From NCBI GenBank assembly GCA_011364925.1, contig RDOA01000040.1, forward strand, positions 1 through 34,773: a stretch of 34,773 nucleotides of DNA. The letters run 5' to 3'. Source of the stretch: Promethearchaeota archaeon (GTDB lineage: Archaea > Asgardarchaeota > Lokiarchaeia > Sigyniarchaeales > SOKP01). A program made the position numbers and the translations under genes. Positions 15,670-24,739 of the stretch are shown here, in pieces; position 1 is the first letter of the stretch; each line of letters opens with the position of its first letter. The notes below the pieces were generated by a model. That model did no database searches. It had not been told where the DNA came from and saw nothing but the letters and a program-made list of their open reading frames with translations.

Positions 15670-15864
15670 ATGCTATTATCTAAAGAATCCAAGCGTGCAC
15701 TACTTTTTTTTATTATAGTGTTATTAAAATTTGGAACTTTAGCTTTATTTATCGTTTTAATAAATATCCCTATTCCTATAGAACTATTGCTGTTCGCAGG
15801 TGTATCTTATATAGTTACAGCTGTTCTATTGGTGATTTATGTGTTCTTCCCTGAAAGAAAATAA
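15670..15864 (+). CDS. Small two-helix membrane protein
   Basis: 64 residues. Two hydrophobic segments, ALLFFIIVLLKFGTLALFIV (about 10-29) and IELLLFAGVSYIVTAVLLVI (about 37-56), separated by a short Pro-containing turn (NIPIPI), with positive charges at both ends (KESKR, PERK). This predicts a hairpin with both termini inside. An AAGGAG ribosome binding site 11 bases before the ATG supports it as a real gene. It lies alone between an unrelated plus-strand gene and the end of the amidohydrolase gene. No family is recognised. Confidence 0.6.
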   Translation: MLLSKESKRALLFFIIVLLKFGTLALFIVLINIPIPIELLLFAGVSYIVTAVLLVIYVFFPERK

Positions 15865-15988
15865 GTTTCTTCAATAGACGAGACCATTGAAAAAACTAAA
15901 AATCAATGTATGATACTTCCCGCGAGGGATATGTAAATAATTAAGTAAAAATTTTAATTCCAAAGGAAAGATTTGTTTAGTTTTAACT

Positions 15989-17536
15989 TTACATTTTGTA
16001 AACAGTTTTACCCCTAATTATTGTTTCTTTTACTCTTATATCTTTTATCTCATCTTTTGAAATCTTTAGGGGATTTCTATCTAAAATTGTAAAATCCGCT
16101 AGTTTTCCTATTTCTATACTTCCTTTAATATCTTCTTCAAAAGCAGCATAAGCGCCATTAATAGTGTATGTTTTTAACGCTTCTTCGATAGAGATTGATT
16201 CTTCCGGAATAAAACCTTCCCGATTTACCATTGCATGAAGGCCCAATATTGGATTTGGATCTTCAACTGGACCGTCTGAACCAGACGCTATTACTATACC
16301 AGCATCAATAAGCGATTTAAATGGATATGTAATTTTACATCTTTCTTTTCCCAATCTTTTTTCTAACCAATCGTATTCGGATAGGATAAATGCAGGTTGG
16401 CAGGAAGTAATTAATCCTAGTTTTTTAATATCTCTTATTACATCTGGAGTAAGCATGGAAGCGTGTTCTATTCTATGCCTATGATTATGTTTTGGATGCT
16501 CATCTAATAATTTCTTGTAAAGATCAACCAATAATCTATTTGCTTTATCTCCAATGGCGTGAATAGCGATTTGTAAACCTATATTATGTGCTTCCTTCAT
16601 TCGCTCGTAGAGAACATCTTCTTCAATTACACAATAACCCGAAATATCAGGTTGACTCGTAAAAGGTTTGAACATGAACGCAGTATAAGCTCCGAACGAT
16701 CCATCCAACCATGCCTTTATGCATCCTACTTTAAATTTACTAAATCTATCTCCTTCATCTAACGGTGGTTTTTTGATTTTTAAAATTTTTTTAGGATTAG
16801 CTGAGAAGTAAATTCCATAATAGTTTTGTAGAACATTCTCTTGAATTAATTTTAAAATGGGTAAGGATATTCCCCCTAAATTGTCTACCCCTCCTTTCCT
16901 ATCAAGTTCTAGAACGCCATGAATCGATGTGATCCCTTTTTCAGCTAAACTAAGGAAGAATTTATTAGCGTTCTCTTTGATAGTTTTAGCATCTGGAAGT
17001 TTTAATACACTGAGGATTAAACTAGTGGCATTCTCAGTTAATACACCAGTAATTTCACCCCTATCGTTCTTCCTTATCTCTCCTCCTACTGGAGGTATAG
17101 TCTCTTCATTTATATTTAACAATTCTAATAGGTTGCTATTTGCAATGCCAATATGGATGTCATGTCGAAAAATAAAAACCGGTTTATCTGGACACGCTTT
17201 GTCTAAGTCCCATCTAGTTGGAATCACTGGATGTTCTAGCTTTTCTTCATCTAAGTCAAAAGCAATAATTAATTCCCCAGGTTCCTTTAATTGGGATTCT
17301 TTCTTTAATAATTCTTGTATTTCCTCTAAACTTCTTACATTTTTTAGACTTGGAAAGAGTGTTAGGAATATAGAACCGATAGCGTGAATATGACAATCGA
17401 TAAATCCTGGAAGTAGTGTTGTTCCATTTAAATTGATAAATTCACAATCTTCACCCATTTTTCCTTTAACTTCATTTAATGATCCTACAGAAACAATTTT
17501 ATCTCCAAGAATTCCTACAGCTTCTGCAATAGGCAT
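15989..17536 (-). CDS. YtcJ/AepA-like metal-dependent amidohydrolase (amidohydrolase 3 family)
   Basis: 515 residues from the first ATG. The metal-binding HxH is in LPGFIDCHIHAIGS (His49, His51); later HAIGDKANR, HRIEHASMLTPD and SGSDGPVEDPNPILGLHAMV supply the further His and Asp ligands of this TIM-barrel family. The C-terminal IGKLADFTILDRNPL is the usual return to the small beta-sandwich domain. Members hydrolyse amide bonds of varied, mostly unknown small molecules. The reading frame continues upstream of the ATG for at least 16 codons that match the expected N-terminus (KVFFGGPIITINEN), but no ATG, GTG or TTG occurs before an in-frame TGA; a possible ATT start is at 17584. So the true start is uncertain. 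No signal peptide, cytoplasmic. Confidence 0.9.
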   Translation of the reverse strand: MPIAEAVGILGDKIVSVGSLNEVKGKMGEDCEFINLNGTTLLPGFIDCHIHAIGSIFLTLFPSLKNVRSLEEIQELLKKESQLKEPGELIIAFDLDEEKLEHPVIPTRWDLDKACPDKPVFIFRHDIHIGIANSNLLELLNINEETIPPVGGEIRKNDRGEITGVLTENATSLILSVLKLPDAKTIKENANKFFLSLAEKGITSIHGVLELDRKGGVDNLGGISLPILKLIQENVLQNYYGIYFSANPKKILKIKKPPLDEGDRFSKFKVGCIKAWLDGSFGAYTAFMFKPFTSQPDISGYCVIEEDVLYERMKEAHNIGLQIAIHAIGDKANRLLVDLYKKLLDEHPKHNHRHRIEHASMLTPDVIRDIKKLGLITSCQPAFILSEYDWLEKRLGKERCKITYPFKSLIDAGIVIASGSDGPVEDPNPILGLHAMVNREGFIPEESISIEEALKTYTINGAYAAFEEDIKGSIEIGKLADFTILDRNPLKISKDEIKDIRVKETIIRGKTVYKM

Positions 17537-17773
17537 ATTCTCATTGATGGTTATTATCGGTCCGCCAAAAAAGACTTTATTAATCGCACTTGTCGTAGTA
17601 GTTCACCTTTAATGAAAATTATGCTACTTATTATAAATTGTTTTAGAGAATTAAATATTAATTCTTCTCTCTGCTACATGTTTATAAGAAAAGTTTTTAA
17701 AATCTAGAATAATTCTAGTGGATTAATTGGTTAAAAGTAAATTGACTGAGCTAAATAGATAGGCGAATAGAAT

Positions 17774-20131
17774 ATGGTAAAGAAATCTGATTTGAAGAAA
17801 CTAAATTCCATCATGCAAGAAGGGAATGAGTATAAAAATTTAAAAGAATACAATAAGGCTGTTGAAAAGTATTTAGAAGCTTTAACCTTTGTAGAAGAAA
17901 AGGTAAATGATCCAAATGAACGGGAAGAGGAAACAACTAATATTAAATCACAGATAGATCAAATATATTCAGTTAATATTATTGATATAATCGAAACAGC
18001 GAAGGATTTTGTTGATAGAGAAGATTTCAAATCCGCTTACAACACATACGATGAAGCGGTAAGAATTGCAGATAAAATCGTTGATAAAGAAATGAGAGAT
18101 TACGAAGCAAAAGAGATTAATTACCTGATTAACAAGACTAAGATTGATGAATCTCTTATTCAAGGATTAGCAGCTAAAGAGAAAAAGCAACTTGATAAAG
18201 CAATCAGTATGCTTAGAGACACATTAAATGCTGCAAAAGAATTTTACATGGAAGATCTAGAGCCTGAAACAATTAAAAAAATTGAAAATGCTATTAATGA
18301 AACATATTCGTTAAAGGTAGATATTCTAATTGACAAAGCTAACAATTTAAAAGAGAGCAAGAATCTTGATAGCGCGCTTGAGACTTATGCTGAAGCTCTA
18401 AAATTAGTAGACAATTATTTTGAATCTGAATTAAAAAAAAAAGACAAAAATAATTTAGAAAATCTCGCAAATCAAATCTTAACAGAGAGAATTAAAACTT
18501 CTATGGATGAGGGTCAGAAATTTTACAGAGAAGACCAATTCAATGAAGCTGTAAAACAATTTGAACAAGCTATGCAAATTTCTAAAAAATTGTATGACGG
18601 TGATTTAAAGAAATCAGAGATCAAAAAAGTAAATTCCGTTGCGTCTGAAGTGTTAAATCCAATCTATTTAGAAAAGCTTAATCCTATTTTGACTAAAGGA
18701 AAGGAATTAATAGTAAAAGAAAATTATGAGGATAATGTAAACACGGTAAATGAAGCACTTACTCTATTTGAAAAATCTCTTGAAATTTCGAATTTTATGG
18801 CGGATTCTTTGGAAAAAACTGAAAAAGTAAGTGAAATCACTAATTTAATAGAAAACACTTGTAAAACTCGTATTAAATATATTAAAGAAAAATCAATTCA
18901 AAAAATTGGACAAGGCGATTACGAACGTGCAGTTAATGATTTATACGCTGCAATCAGCGTTGCTAAAAGAATGCCAATAGCAGAAGAAGATAACGAAGAT
19001 TTAGAAGACTTAAAAAACACTGTGAACAAAGTATACCTCGCTCAGATTGAAGAAGTAGTTCAGAATGGTACTAATAAATTAAGTGATAAAGAATACGACG
19101 AAGCTATAAAAGTCTTTAATAGAGCATTGGAAATGACTAATAAAATGTATCTGACTTCTGAAATGGAAGAAGAAATAAATAGAATAAAAGGATTAGTGTA
19201 TCAAGCTGAATTAAAAGATTTAGTTGATCGAGGTGAGATGAATGAAGAGTTGCAGAAATATGAAAAGGAACTAGAAAAACTCAACAAAAAAATGGAGTAT
19301 GCAAAAACCATAGGTGATGCCACCCGAAGATTCCAAGAGATGGAGCAAATTAAAAAGTCAATTGATGAAGTCTTTCATTCAAAAATCAAGTTGTTAGTCG
19401 AACAAGGCGTGCAACTGGCAAATAATAGGAAGTTTGATGATTCTTTCAAAAATTTTGAAGCTGCTATTACAATTAACGAATCAATAGAGAGCCCCGAATA
19501 TAAAAACCGTATTGCCATTAAATACGAATATAAAATGAAATTAATTGAGAAAGCTCAATTAGAAATTGAAGACCAAAAGTATGACACAGCTATCGATGAT
19601 TGTAATAAAGCACTTGAATTGGATAGCACATTCTTAGATGCATATTTTTATATTGGGGTAATACATCACAAGAAGCATGATTATGAGACCGCTATTAATT
19701 ATTTTAAAAAATCCATTGATCTTAATCCAAAATTCGCTAAATCATGGAATCATATGGGACTTAGTTACGAAAAATTAGATCAGTATGATGTGGCAATAAA
19801 TTCCTACAAAAAAGCGGGGGAATTTGAACCATATTACGCTTTAGCGCACTATAACTTAGCAAACGCTTATAAGCACGAAAACCAATTCGACAATGCAATC
19901 AAATCATACAAAAAAGCAACTGAAATAGATCCTGATTATGCAGAAGCTTTTCTTTTTATGGGTGCAACATATTTTGATAAAAATGAGTATTATCCAGCAA
20001 TCGAACTTTTCGAAAGAGCTATCGAATTACAACCAGTATTAGGGAAAGATTTAGACAATCTGCTAACAAGTTTTAAGACAAATGTGAAAAATATAGCTGA
20101 AACGCTCTCAAAAAAGTTTCTTGATAAATAA
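17774..20131 (+). CDS. Large TPR-repeat protein
   Basis: 785 residues, almost wholly helical. The first 560 or so residues are about nine long repeats of roughly 70 residues, each with a TPR-like pair (for example EGQKFYREDQFNEAVKQFEQ) plus an extra helix with the pattern DGDLKKSEIKKVNS. A charged coiled-coil stretch around residues 485-520 (ELQKYEKELEKLNKKMEYAK) interrupts them. Residues about 595-765 are about five canonical 34-residue TPRs (AYFYIGVIHHKKHDYETAIN, AHYNLANAYKHENQFDNAIK, AFLFMGATYFDKNEYYPAIE). No signal peptide or membrane segment, so it is a cytoplasmic scaffold binding other proteins. The next gene, an Arf-like GTPase, is convergent. Partners cannot be told from sequence. 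Confidence 0.9.
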   Translation: MVKKSDLKKLNSIMQEGNEYKNLKEYNKAVEKYLEALTFVEEKVNDPNEREEETTNIKSQIDQIYSVNIIDIIETAKDFVDREDFKSAYNTYDEAVRIADKIVDKEMRDYEAKEINYLINKTKIDESLIQGLAAKEKKQLDKAISMLRDTLNAAKEFYMEDLEPETIKKIENAINETYSLKVDILIDKANNLKESKNLDSALETYAEALKLVDNYFESELKKKDKNNLENLANQILTERIKTSMDEGQKFYREDQFNEAVKQFEQAMQISKKLYDGDLKKSEIKKVNSVASEVLNPIYLEKLNPILTKGKELIVKENYEDNVNTVNEALTLFEKSLEISNFMADSLEKTEKVSEITNLIENTCKTRIKYIKEKSIQKIGQGDYERAVNDLYAAISVAKRMPIAEEDNEDLEDLKNTVNKVYLAQIEEVVQNGTNKLSDKEYDEAIKVFNRALEMTNKMYLTSEMEEEINRIKGLVYQAELKDLVDRGEMNEELQKYEKELEKLNKKMEYAKTIGDATRRFQEMEQIKKSIDEVFHSKIKLLVEQGVQLANNRKFDDSFKNFEAAITINESIESPEYKNRIAIKYEYKMKLIEKAQLEIEDQKYDTAIDDCNKALELDSTFLDAYFYIGVIHHKKHDYETAINYFKKSIDLNPKFAKSWNHMGLSYEKLDQYDVAINSYKKAGEFEPYYALAHYNLANAYKHENQFDNAIKSYKKATEIDPDYAEAFLFMGATYFDKNEYYPAIELFERAIELQPVLGKDLDNLLTSFKTNVKNIAETLSKKFLDK

Positions 20132-20233
20132 TCTCGGATTTAAAATTAAATAGTAAAAAATAACATTGCTCCTTAGAAGGTTTTAATAGAAAAAGTATAA
20201 AGAAAAATAAGAAAATAGAGAAGTTATATCTAA

Positions 20234-21130
20234 TTATAGTAGATTACTTGCGTATTGACCTACTAAATATTCAATTTTTGATGAGTCGTATTCTGCCTTC
20301 TCAATTTCTGGACACATATGTTCGAGATGATGAAGCAACTCACTCAAACCGTCTTCTGCTTCTTGGATGTTACCTGAATCAGAATCACTCAAAACAATTG
20401 AGCCCATTAAATTCTTAGATCGTTTGAATATTATTAGATGCCCACCCATTTTAAGTTGATTTAAGTCAGTATTGAAGGATTCCCTTATAAAGCTATTAAT
20501 CGCTGCAAATAACCCTCCCTGGAGGATATCTTGGTTGCTAGACGATGTTAACGGAATACCACCCTGATCAAATACCGTGATTGCTTTAGGACTAATCCTC
20601 TTTTTCAGATGTTTACCGGTCAATTTGTAATATATTTTCATAAACGCTTTTACAATACCGAATCCTGTTCTGCATGAAATTGGGATAATTTCAAAAGATG
20701 GTAATTTTTTCAAGTCTAACGCATCAATTATCTCCCCTATTGAGGCAACGGGTTGAAGATCATATTTATTTGCTAAAACAATCAATGGTTTTTTCTTAAA
20801 TACAGCTGCCAATCTCCACAATTCATCTTTAGCTTCTGAAAATCTTTCTCTCGCATAAGCATCAATCATAAATATAACACACTCTGCTTCGGATGCTTCT
20901 CCTAGCCAAAGTTCACGAAAATCAGATTGCCCGCCCATGTCCATAATATTAATTCTAATACCTTGAACCTCCATAGTATTTAATTCTTTTCCCATTGTTG
21001 GAGGGTGCTCAATAAATGTCCCACTTTGTAGGAACGAGACCATAGTTGTTTTACCAGCAGAATCTAGTCCACATATAACAACTTTCTTTTCTTTGGTAAA
21101 AACCCTTTTAATAATATCTTTCAGTGTCAT
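20234..21130 (-). CDS. Arf/Sar-like small GTPase with C-terminal longin/Roadblock-like domain
   Basis: 298 residues. Residues about 14-172 are an Arf-family GTPase: P-loop GLDSAGKT (21-28), switch I Thr45 in PPTMG, G3 DMGGQ (64-68, the Arf-type xGGQ), G4 NKYD (121-124) and SCRTGFG as G5. There is no N-terminal glycine for myristoylation and only a short amphipathic N-terminal helix (TLKDIIKRVFTKEKK), so any membrane recruitment would be through that helix or partners. Residues about 183-298 (AITVFDQGGIPLTS, LQGGLFAAINSFIRESF, HLIIFKRSKNLMGSIVLSD) have the strand-strand-helix-strand order and D-x-x-G-x-P-L start of longin/Roadblock-type domains. Likely role: membrane- or complex-associated switch. 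The C-terminal assignment is by pattern. Confidence 0.85.
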   Translation of the reverse strand: MTLKDIIKRVFTKEKKVVICGLDSAGKTTMVSFLQSGTFIEHPPTMGKELNTMEVQGIRINIMDMGGQSDFRELWLGEASEAECVIFMIDAYARERFSEAKDELWRLAAVFKKKPLIVLANKYDLQPVASIGEIIDALDLKKLPSFEIIPISCRTGFGIVKAFMKIYYKLTGKHLKKRISPKAITVFDQGGIPLTSSSNQDILQGGLFAAINSFIRESFNTDLNQLKMGGHLIIFKRSKNLMGSIVLSDSDSGNIQEAEDGLSELLHHLEHMCPEIEKAEYDSSKIEYLVGQYASNLL

Positions 21131-21209
21131 ATTACCTCAAATCCTGTACTAGATTTTATATAAAATTATAGTAAAAGTATTGAGTTTTAAATAGTTATTT
21201 TTTTATCAA

Positions 21210-21222
21210 AATGTGACACATT
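21210..21222. promoter_or_regulatory. Palindrome upstream of the Arf-like GTPase gene
   Basis: AATGTG-A-CACATT, a perfect 6-base inverted repeat around one base, 80 bases before the GTPase start and just upstream of a TATA-like TATTTAAAAC at about 21186-21195 (minus strand). The position suits an activator site. A shorter related sequence, ATGTCACAT, lies at 23284-23292 upstream of the gene ending at 22658. No regulator is identified. Confidence 0.3.
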
Positions 21223-21338
21223 GAAACATACTTAATTATTTTTGCACACAAATATGGAATTGCCTAGGAAAAATTAACTTGATTTAAAAAGTGCATTCTT
21301 GAGAAATTTAAAAAAATAAGAAAAAAAAGATTCAAAAT

Positions 21339-21995
21339 TTATTCCTTCATAACCAATTTAGTTATCCAAGTGTTCATAATTTTTTCTTCCTTTTTGGAAT
21401 CTGGCCAAATATAGCGTTCATAAAAACCTTTAGTACCTGCAAATAGAGTTACCATTGCCACAGTTCTAAAGCTTATAAAAATTATCGGCGTAGTTGGTCC
21501 TATAGTTTGACCTAACCCCCATATGAGGAAAAATAGGCCCATTCCTACAGCTAATCCGTTGTGTCTTCTTTTACCATCTCTAATAAGTATGTATGCTGAA
21601 CCATAACTAACAATCATAGCATATAATATAAATGGCATAGAAGAATTAACGAGTGCTCTTCCAAAAATAATATAAAAAGAGATAATAATCGGCAAGGTGT
21701 ATAGTTTGTTTAATTTTTTAAGGAAAAACATAAACTCTAATTGAATTATGAATAAAATATTTCCAATCAGAATTCCGATAGTAATATAACCAAACAAAAC
21801 TCCATCTAAGTTTAAATCACTAACATATGTTATTATGTCAACTATTGAGCGGAGTAGTACAGCTGCTATATATGCTGATATAGCAATTAATATTCGATTT
21901 TTGTTCTCCTTCCAATCCCTTAGAGTATTGCGCATCGACAGTATTCCTAATATGAAGTAAACGGATTCAATAACTAAATATGTCCATTCAACCAT
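21339..21995 (-). CDS. Polytopic membrane protein (about seven helices), last gene of a coupled cassette
   Basis: 218 residues; no family recognised. Hydrophobic segments lie at about 4-22, 33-55, 66-90, 98-112, 118-136, 147-165 and 170-185, with a positively charged C-terminal tail (FYERYIWPDSKKEEKIMNTW). Seven helices would place the N-terminus outside and the tail in the cytoplasm. The ATG is the first base after the stop of the upstream membrane-protein gene, so translation is almost certainly coupled. Size and topology match its upstream neighbour; whether they are paralogues needs an alignment. There are no obvious transporter or enzyme motifs. Confidence 0.8.
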   Translation of the reverse strand: MVEWTYLVIESVYFILGILSMRNTLRDWKENKNRILIAISAYIAAVLLRSIVDIITYVSDLNLDGVLFGYITIGILIGNILFIIQLEFMFFLKKLNKLYTLPIIISFYIIFGRALVNSSMPFILYAMIVSYGSAYILIRDGKRRHNGLAVGMGLFFLIWGLGQTIGPTTPIIFISFRTVAMVTLFAGTKGFYERYIWPDSKKEEKIMNTWITKLVMKE

Positions 21996-22658
21996 TTATT
22001 TCCCACCCTCCTTAAATACTCTAAAATATCCAAGAGAAAAGACTAAGATGAACGCACTATAAACTAGTATTGAAATTTGAGTAACCCAATGATTAAGGGT
22101 AGCATCTCCAAAATCAATAGCTATAGTCACAAAAGCTATTGTAAAAAAGATTGCTAAACCAAGAGCCCCATTGTCTTTTACTCGAATCCCTGTAACATAT
22201 AAAAAAATAACACCAGCTAAACCTGTAATAATAATATACATTTCAAGCCAAGCATCATAGCCTGTCAAAAAGAAAAAAACGATCATCCCTCCATAAAAGA
22301 ATAAAGCTGAATATTGTAAAGATTCCCATCGATACGCAAAGAAAATCATTGTTAAACCAAAGGTAACCATGGTTCCAATTAAAAAACCGTAAATATTAAA
22401 ATTGGTTATTCCACTACCGAACCACTCGTCCAATAGAGTCAATCCTGGCATATATTCTAATATTAATTCTATTATCCCAAGAACAGAAAAACTAAAAAAA
22501 ACTCCAAAGATTAACACTCTAATTGGATTGTATTTTCCTGTGGCTTTCTTTTGTTTTAGTAGCTTTCTCCCTAAAATAAAAGTAGCAAATGGAATTAGGA
22601 GGCCATCCAAAAAAAGCCCGAGTTGCGTTATGATATAATCAATTTGTGTGATATCCAT
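21996..22658 (-). CDS. Polytopic membrane protein (about seven helices), middle gene of the cassette
   Basis: 220 residues; no family recognised. Hydrophobic segments occur at about 13-31, 46-66, 87-107, 112-130, 135-155, 163-183 and 192-212, with basic loops (GRKLLKQKKATGKYNPIR) on one side. Its start overlaps the stop of the upstream gene by one base (TAATG at 22660-22656) and its stop abuts the start of the next gene, so the three genes form one translation-coupled unit. The two membrane proteins probably form a complex, with the 164-residue soluble protein as cytoplasmic partner (inference). Confidence 0.8.
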   Translation of the reverse strand: MDITQIDYIITQLGLFLDGLLIPFATFILGRKLLKQKKATGKYNPIRVLIFGVFFSFSVLGIIELILEYMPGLTLLDEWFGSGITNFNIYGFLIGTMVTFGLTMIFFAYRWESLQYSALFFYGGMIVFFFLTGYDAWLEMYIIITGLAGVIFLYVTGIRVKDNGALGLAIFFTIAFVTIAIDFGDATLNHWVTQISILVYSAFILVFSLGYFRVFKEGGK

Positions 22659-23152
22659 TAAAAGAAACTCCCCTTTAAATCTGGTTTTTGTTTTAAAACT
22701 TCTGCTTTAATTTCTTTGAAAATTCTTGAAAAATCAATCAGTAGATCCTTGATGTATATATCTTCTTCATTATTAATTCCCTCATATATAGCTTTATGAT
22801 ATTCCGTAAGAATATCTTCTTTTAGCATTCCATTTTCATCTAACTTGTCGACTAAAGCTTTTAAAACCGGCTTGTATACTTCAACTTTCTCCCGTTTATG
22901 TAGTAGAACTGAGAATGAAAATAGATCATCTCTAGAAGCTAACTGGTGAACTTTAAAGACATAAGATAGAACTTGGTATTTCTTATAGCGATCCTCGTAA
23001 AAATCTCCGACTTTAGCTCCTACAGGAAAACATGAGTTAAGGATGCCTTCCTCGTCTCCAATGCCACTCACCGAAGGAAATGAGCTTAAAATTTCCGGAT
23101 TACTCCCTACAAAACCACCAAGTTTTGCAAGAATTGCGTAATCGCTCGCCAT
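22658..23152 (-). CDS. Soluble longin/DENN-like protein, first gene of the cassette
   Basis: 164 residues, no signal peptide. The pattern PEILSSFPSVSG ... SCFPVGAKVGDF ... YQVLSYVFKVHQL ... DDLFSFSVLLHKRE ... VYKPVLKALVDKLDENG resembles the strand order and FPxG/SFSVLL signatures of longin-fold domains at the N-terminus of DENN-type and Nprl2/folliculin-type proteins; this is my reading, not a database hit. The C-terminal third is helical (IYIKDLLIDFSRIFKEIKAE). It starts a three-gene coupled unit with two polytopic membrane proteins. In eukaryotes such domains act on small GTPases at membranes; the Arf-like GTPase gene lies directly beyond the cassette. Function here is unproven. Confidence 0.78.
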   Translation of the reverse strand: MASDYAILAKLGGFVGSNPEILSSFPSVSGIGDEEGILNSCFPVGAKVGDFYEDRYKKYQVLSYVFKVHQLASRDDLFSFSVLLHKREKVEVYKPVLKALVDKLDENGMLKEDILTEYHKAIYEGINNEEDIYIKDLLIDFSRIFKEIKAEVLKQKPDLKGSFF

Positions 23153-23408
23153 TTTTCAATAACCTACTTTTTGATTCTCAAACTAGTTAAAATTGATGAA
23201 TTCCAACTAATTTGTATTAGACAGAACATGTAAGTTTTAACTTAAAAATCAAACAATTTTTTGTGTATTTTGTGATGATGAATGTCACATAATTTTTTAT
23301 AAAAACCAAATTTTTGTGTTAAAATCTTAAAGATTTACGATTCTTTAAAAATTCTTCACAAATTGAACAATTTACGAATCCTAAATGAAAGAAACTTCAA
23401 ATTATAGT

Positions 23409-24674
23409 CTAGAAACTCATTGCTTTTAGGAATTTTGGCCATAAAGTCATTTTTGAGATTACGGGTATGGCTGCAAAAAGTTGTTCGCCTACCCATCTAT
23501 CGTAGTCAGTATTGTGTGTTGATAAATCTTGGTTAATGTGTGCCTCGTAAATGTATTGTCGCACGGTCTTATTTGTATTTAAAAGATTAGTATACGCATT
23601 CCACAATGTCTTGCTTGAAGCACTCTCATTATAGAAAAGGTATTCACAGGCATTACCATTTCTAAAATAAGTAAACAAAACTCGGGCAACCTCGTCATCA
23701 TATTTCTTTAACTCAGTCTTTGTAAAATTAGAATTGCCTTCAAGTAGAGAATTCAGCAAGGTTGCAGCAATATGAGCACTCGCTAATCCACACAAGATGC
23801 CTTCATAAAAGAACGCAGTAACTAATCCGGCTGCTTCTCCTAGTACGATAACTCGATCTTTTGAAAAGGAGCTAATTGGGTGCTTCGAAATTCCTCCAGA
23901 AACACATGGTAAATTTTCATCCCATTTTATTCCTTTCATAAATGGTTGAATTTTTTGATAGTTTTTGAGAATTCTTATTAGCTTTTCCCTAAGTTCTGGG
24001 GGACTTTCTCGATTCCCTAAGTAACCCGTTGCAATTCTTCCTTTTCCAACATTAAAGAAAAAAGGTCCGTTCTGGCTTATATTGTGATTTAAATGAAACA
24101 TATATTGGAAACTAAAATTTTCATTTAGGATAGATTCATCTGCATAAATATTAGTATAAATTCCCATATAAGATTCGGGAGTTTCAAAACCAAGGGATTT
24201 TTGTAAAGGGAAACCTCGAGAACCTGTGGCTAAAACCAAAAGTTTAGTAGTAAACGATTCCCCTTTATTATTAACAACTTCAATATAATCTGTATGACGG
24301 ACGATTTTTGTAATATTTTCGTTAAATCTGGTTATTCCTCCTTGGTCTTTGAACTTATCGATGAGTTTTTGGAGTAAAATTTCTGTATGCGATATTTTAC
24401 CTAATGGCGCTCCAAATTCTTTAGAGCTTAATAAGCCGTTATATTTTTCACTTTTGTAATTTAGTTGAATAAATGGTCGTGGAAATATCGTATCATCGTT
24501 CCAAAAAACATCATCTACAAATGGTTTATTATGCTCAGCAAATATGTTAGTTCTAACTGGAATTTCTCGATCGTAGTCTTGAGCTTCTATGAGAAGCGTT
24601 TTTGCGTATTTTGAAGTTTTGTAGGCGAAAGATGTACCAGAAATGCCCGCGCCAATAACAATAAAATCATACAT
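23409..24674 (-). CDS. FAD-dependent oxidoreductase, geranylgeranyl reductase / FixC-like family
   Basis: 421 residues. The N-terminal Rossmann motif DFIVIGAGISGTSFAYKTSK (GxGxxG at about 8-13) binds the ADP part of FAD, ending with the acidic residue in LLIEAQ. LVLATGSRG is the second FAD contact, and DRVIVLGEAAGLVTAFFYEGILCGLASA is the typical family motif near the isoalloxazine, with GEAAG in place of GDAAG. Family members in archaea saturate the geranylgeranyl chains of membrane lipids; others handle quinones or small aromatics. The C-terminal domain (about 300-421) shows no cluster-binding cysteines. Lipid reductase is the leading guess, not proven. The 256-base gap before the next upstream gene holds no visible gene. 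Confidence 0.85.
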   Translation of the reverse strand: MYDFIVIGAGISGTSFAYKTSKYAKTLLIEAQDYDREIPVRTNIFAEHNKPFVDDVFWNDDTIFPRPFIQLNYKSEKYNGLLSSKEFGAPLGKISHTEILLQKLIDKFKDQGGITRFNENITKIVRHTDYIEVVNNKGESFTTKLLVLATGSRGFPLQKSLGFETPESYMGIYTNIYADESILNENFSFQYMFHLNHNISQNGPFFFNVGKGRIATGYLGNRESPPELREKLIRILKNYQKIQPFMKGIKWDENLPCVSGGISKHPISSFSKDRVIVLGEAAGLVTAFFYEGILCGLASAHIAATLLNSLLEGNSNFTKTELKKYDDEVARVLFTYFRNGNACEYLFYNESASSKTLWNAYTNLLNTNKTVRQYIYEAHINQDLSTHNTDYDRWVGEQLFAAIPVISKMTLWPKFLKAMSF

Positions 24675-24739
24675 AAAGTCCCAAAATCTTTAACCATAAA
24701 AAAATGTTATTTTATCTTTCCGATTCTTAGATGTTTGCT

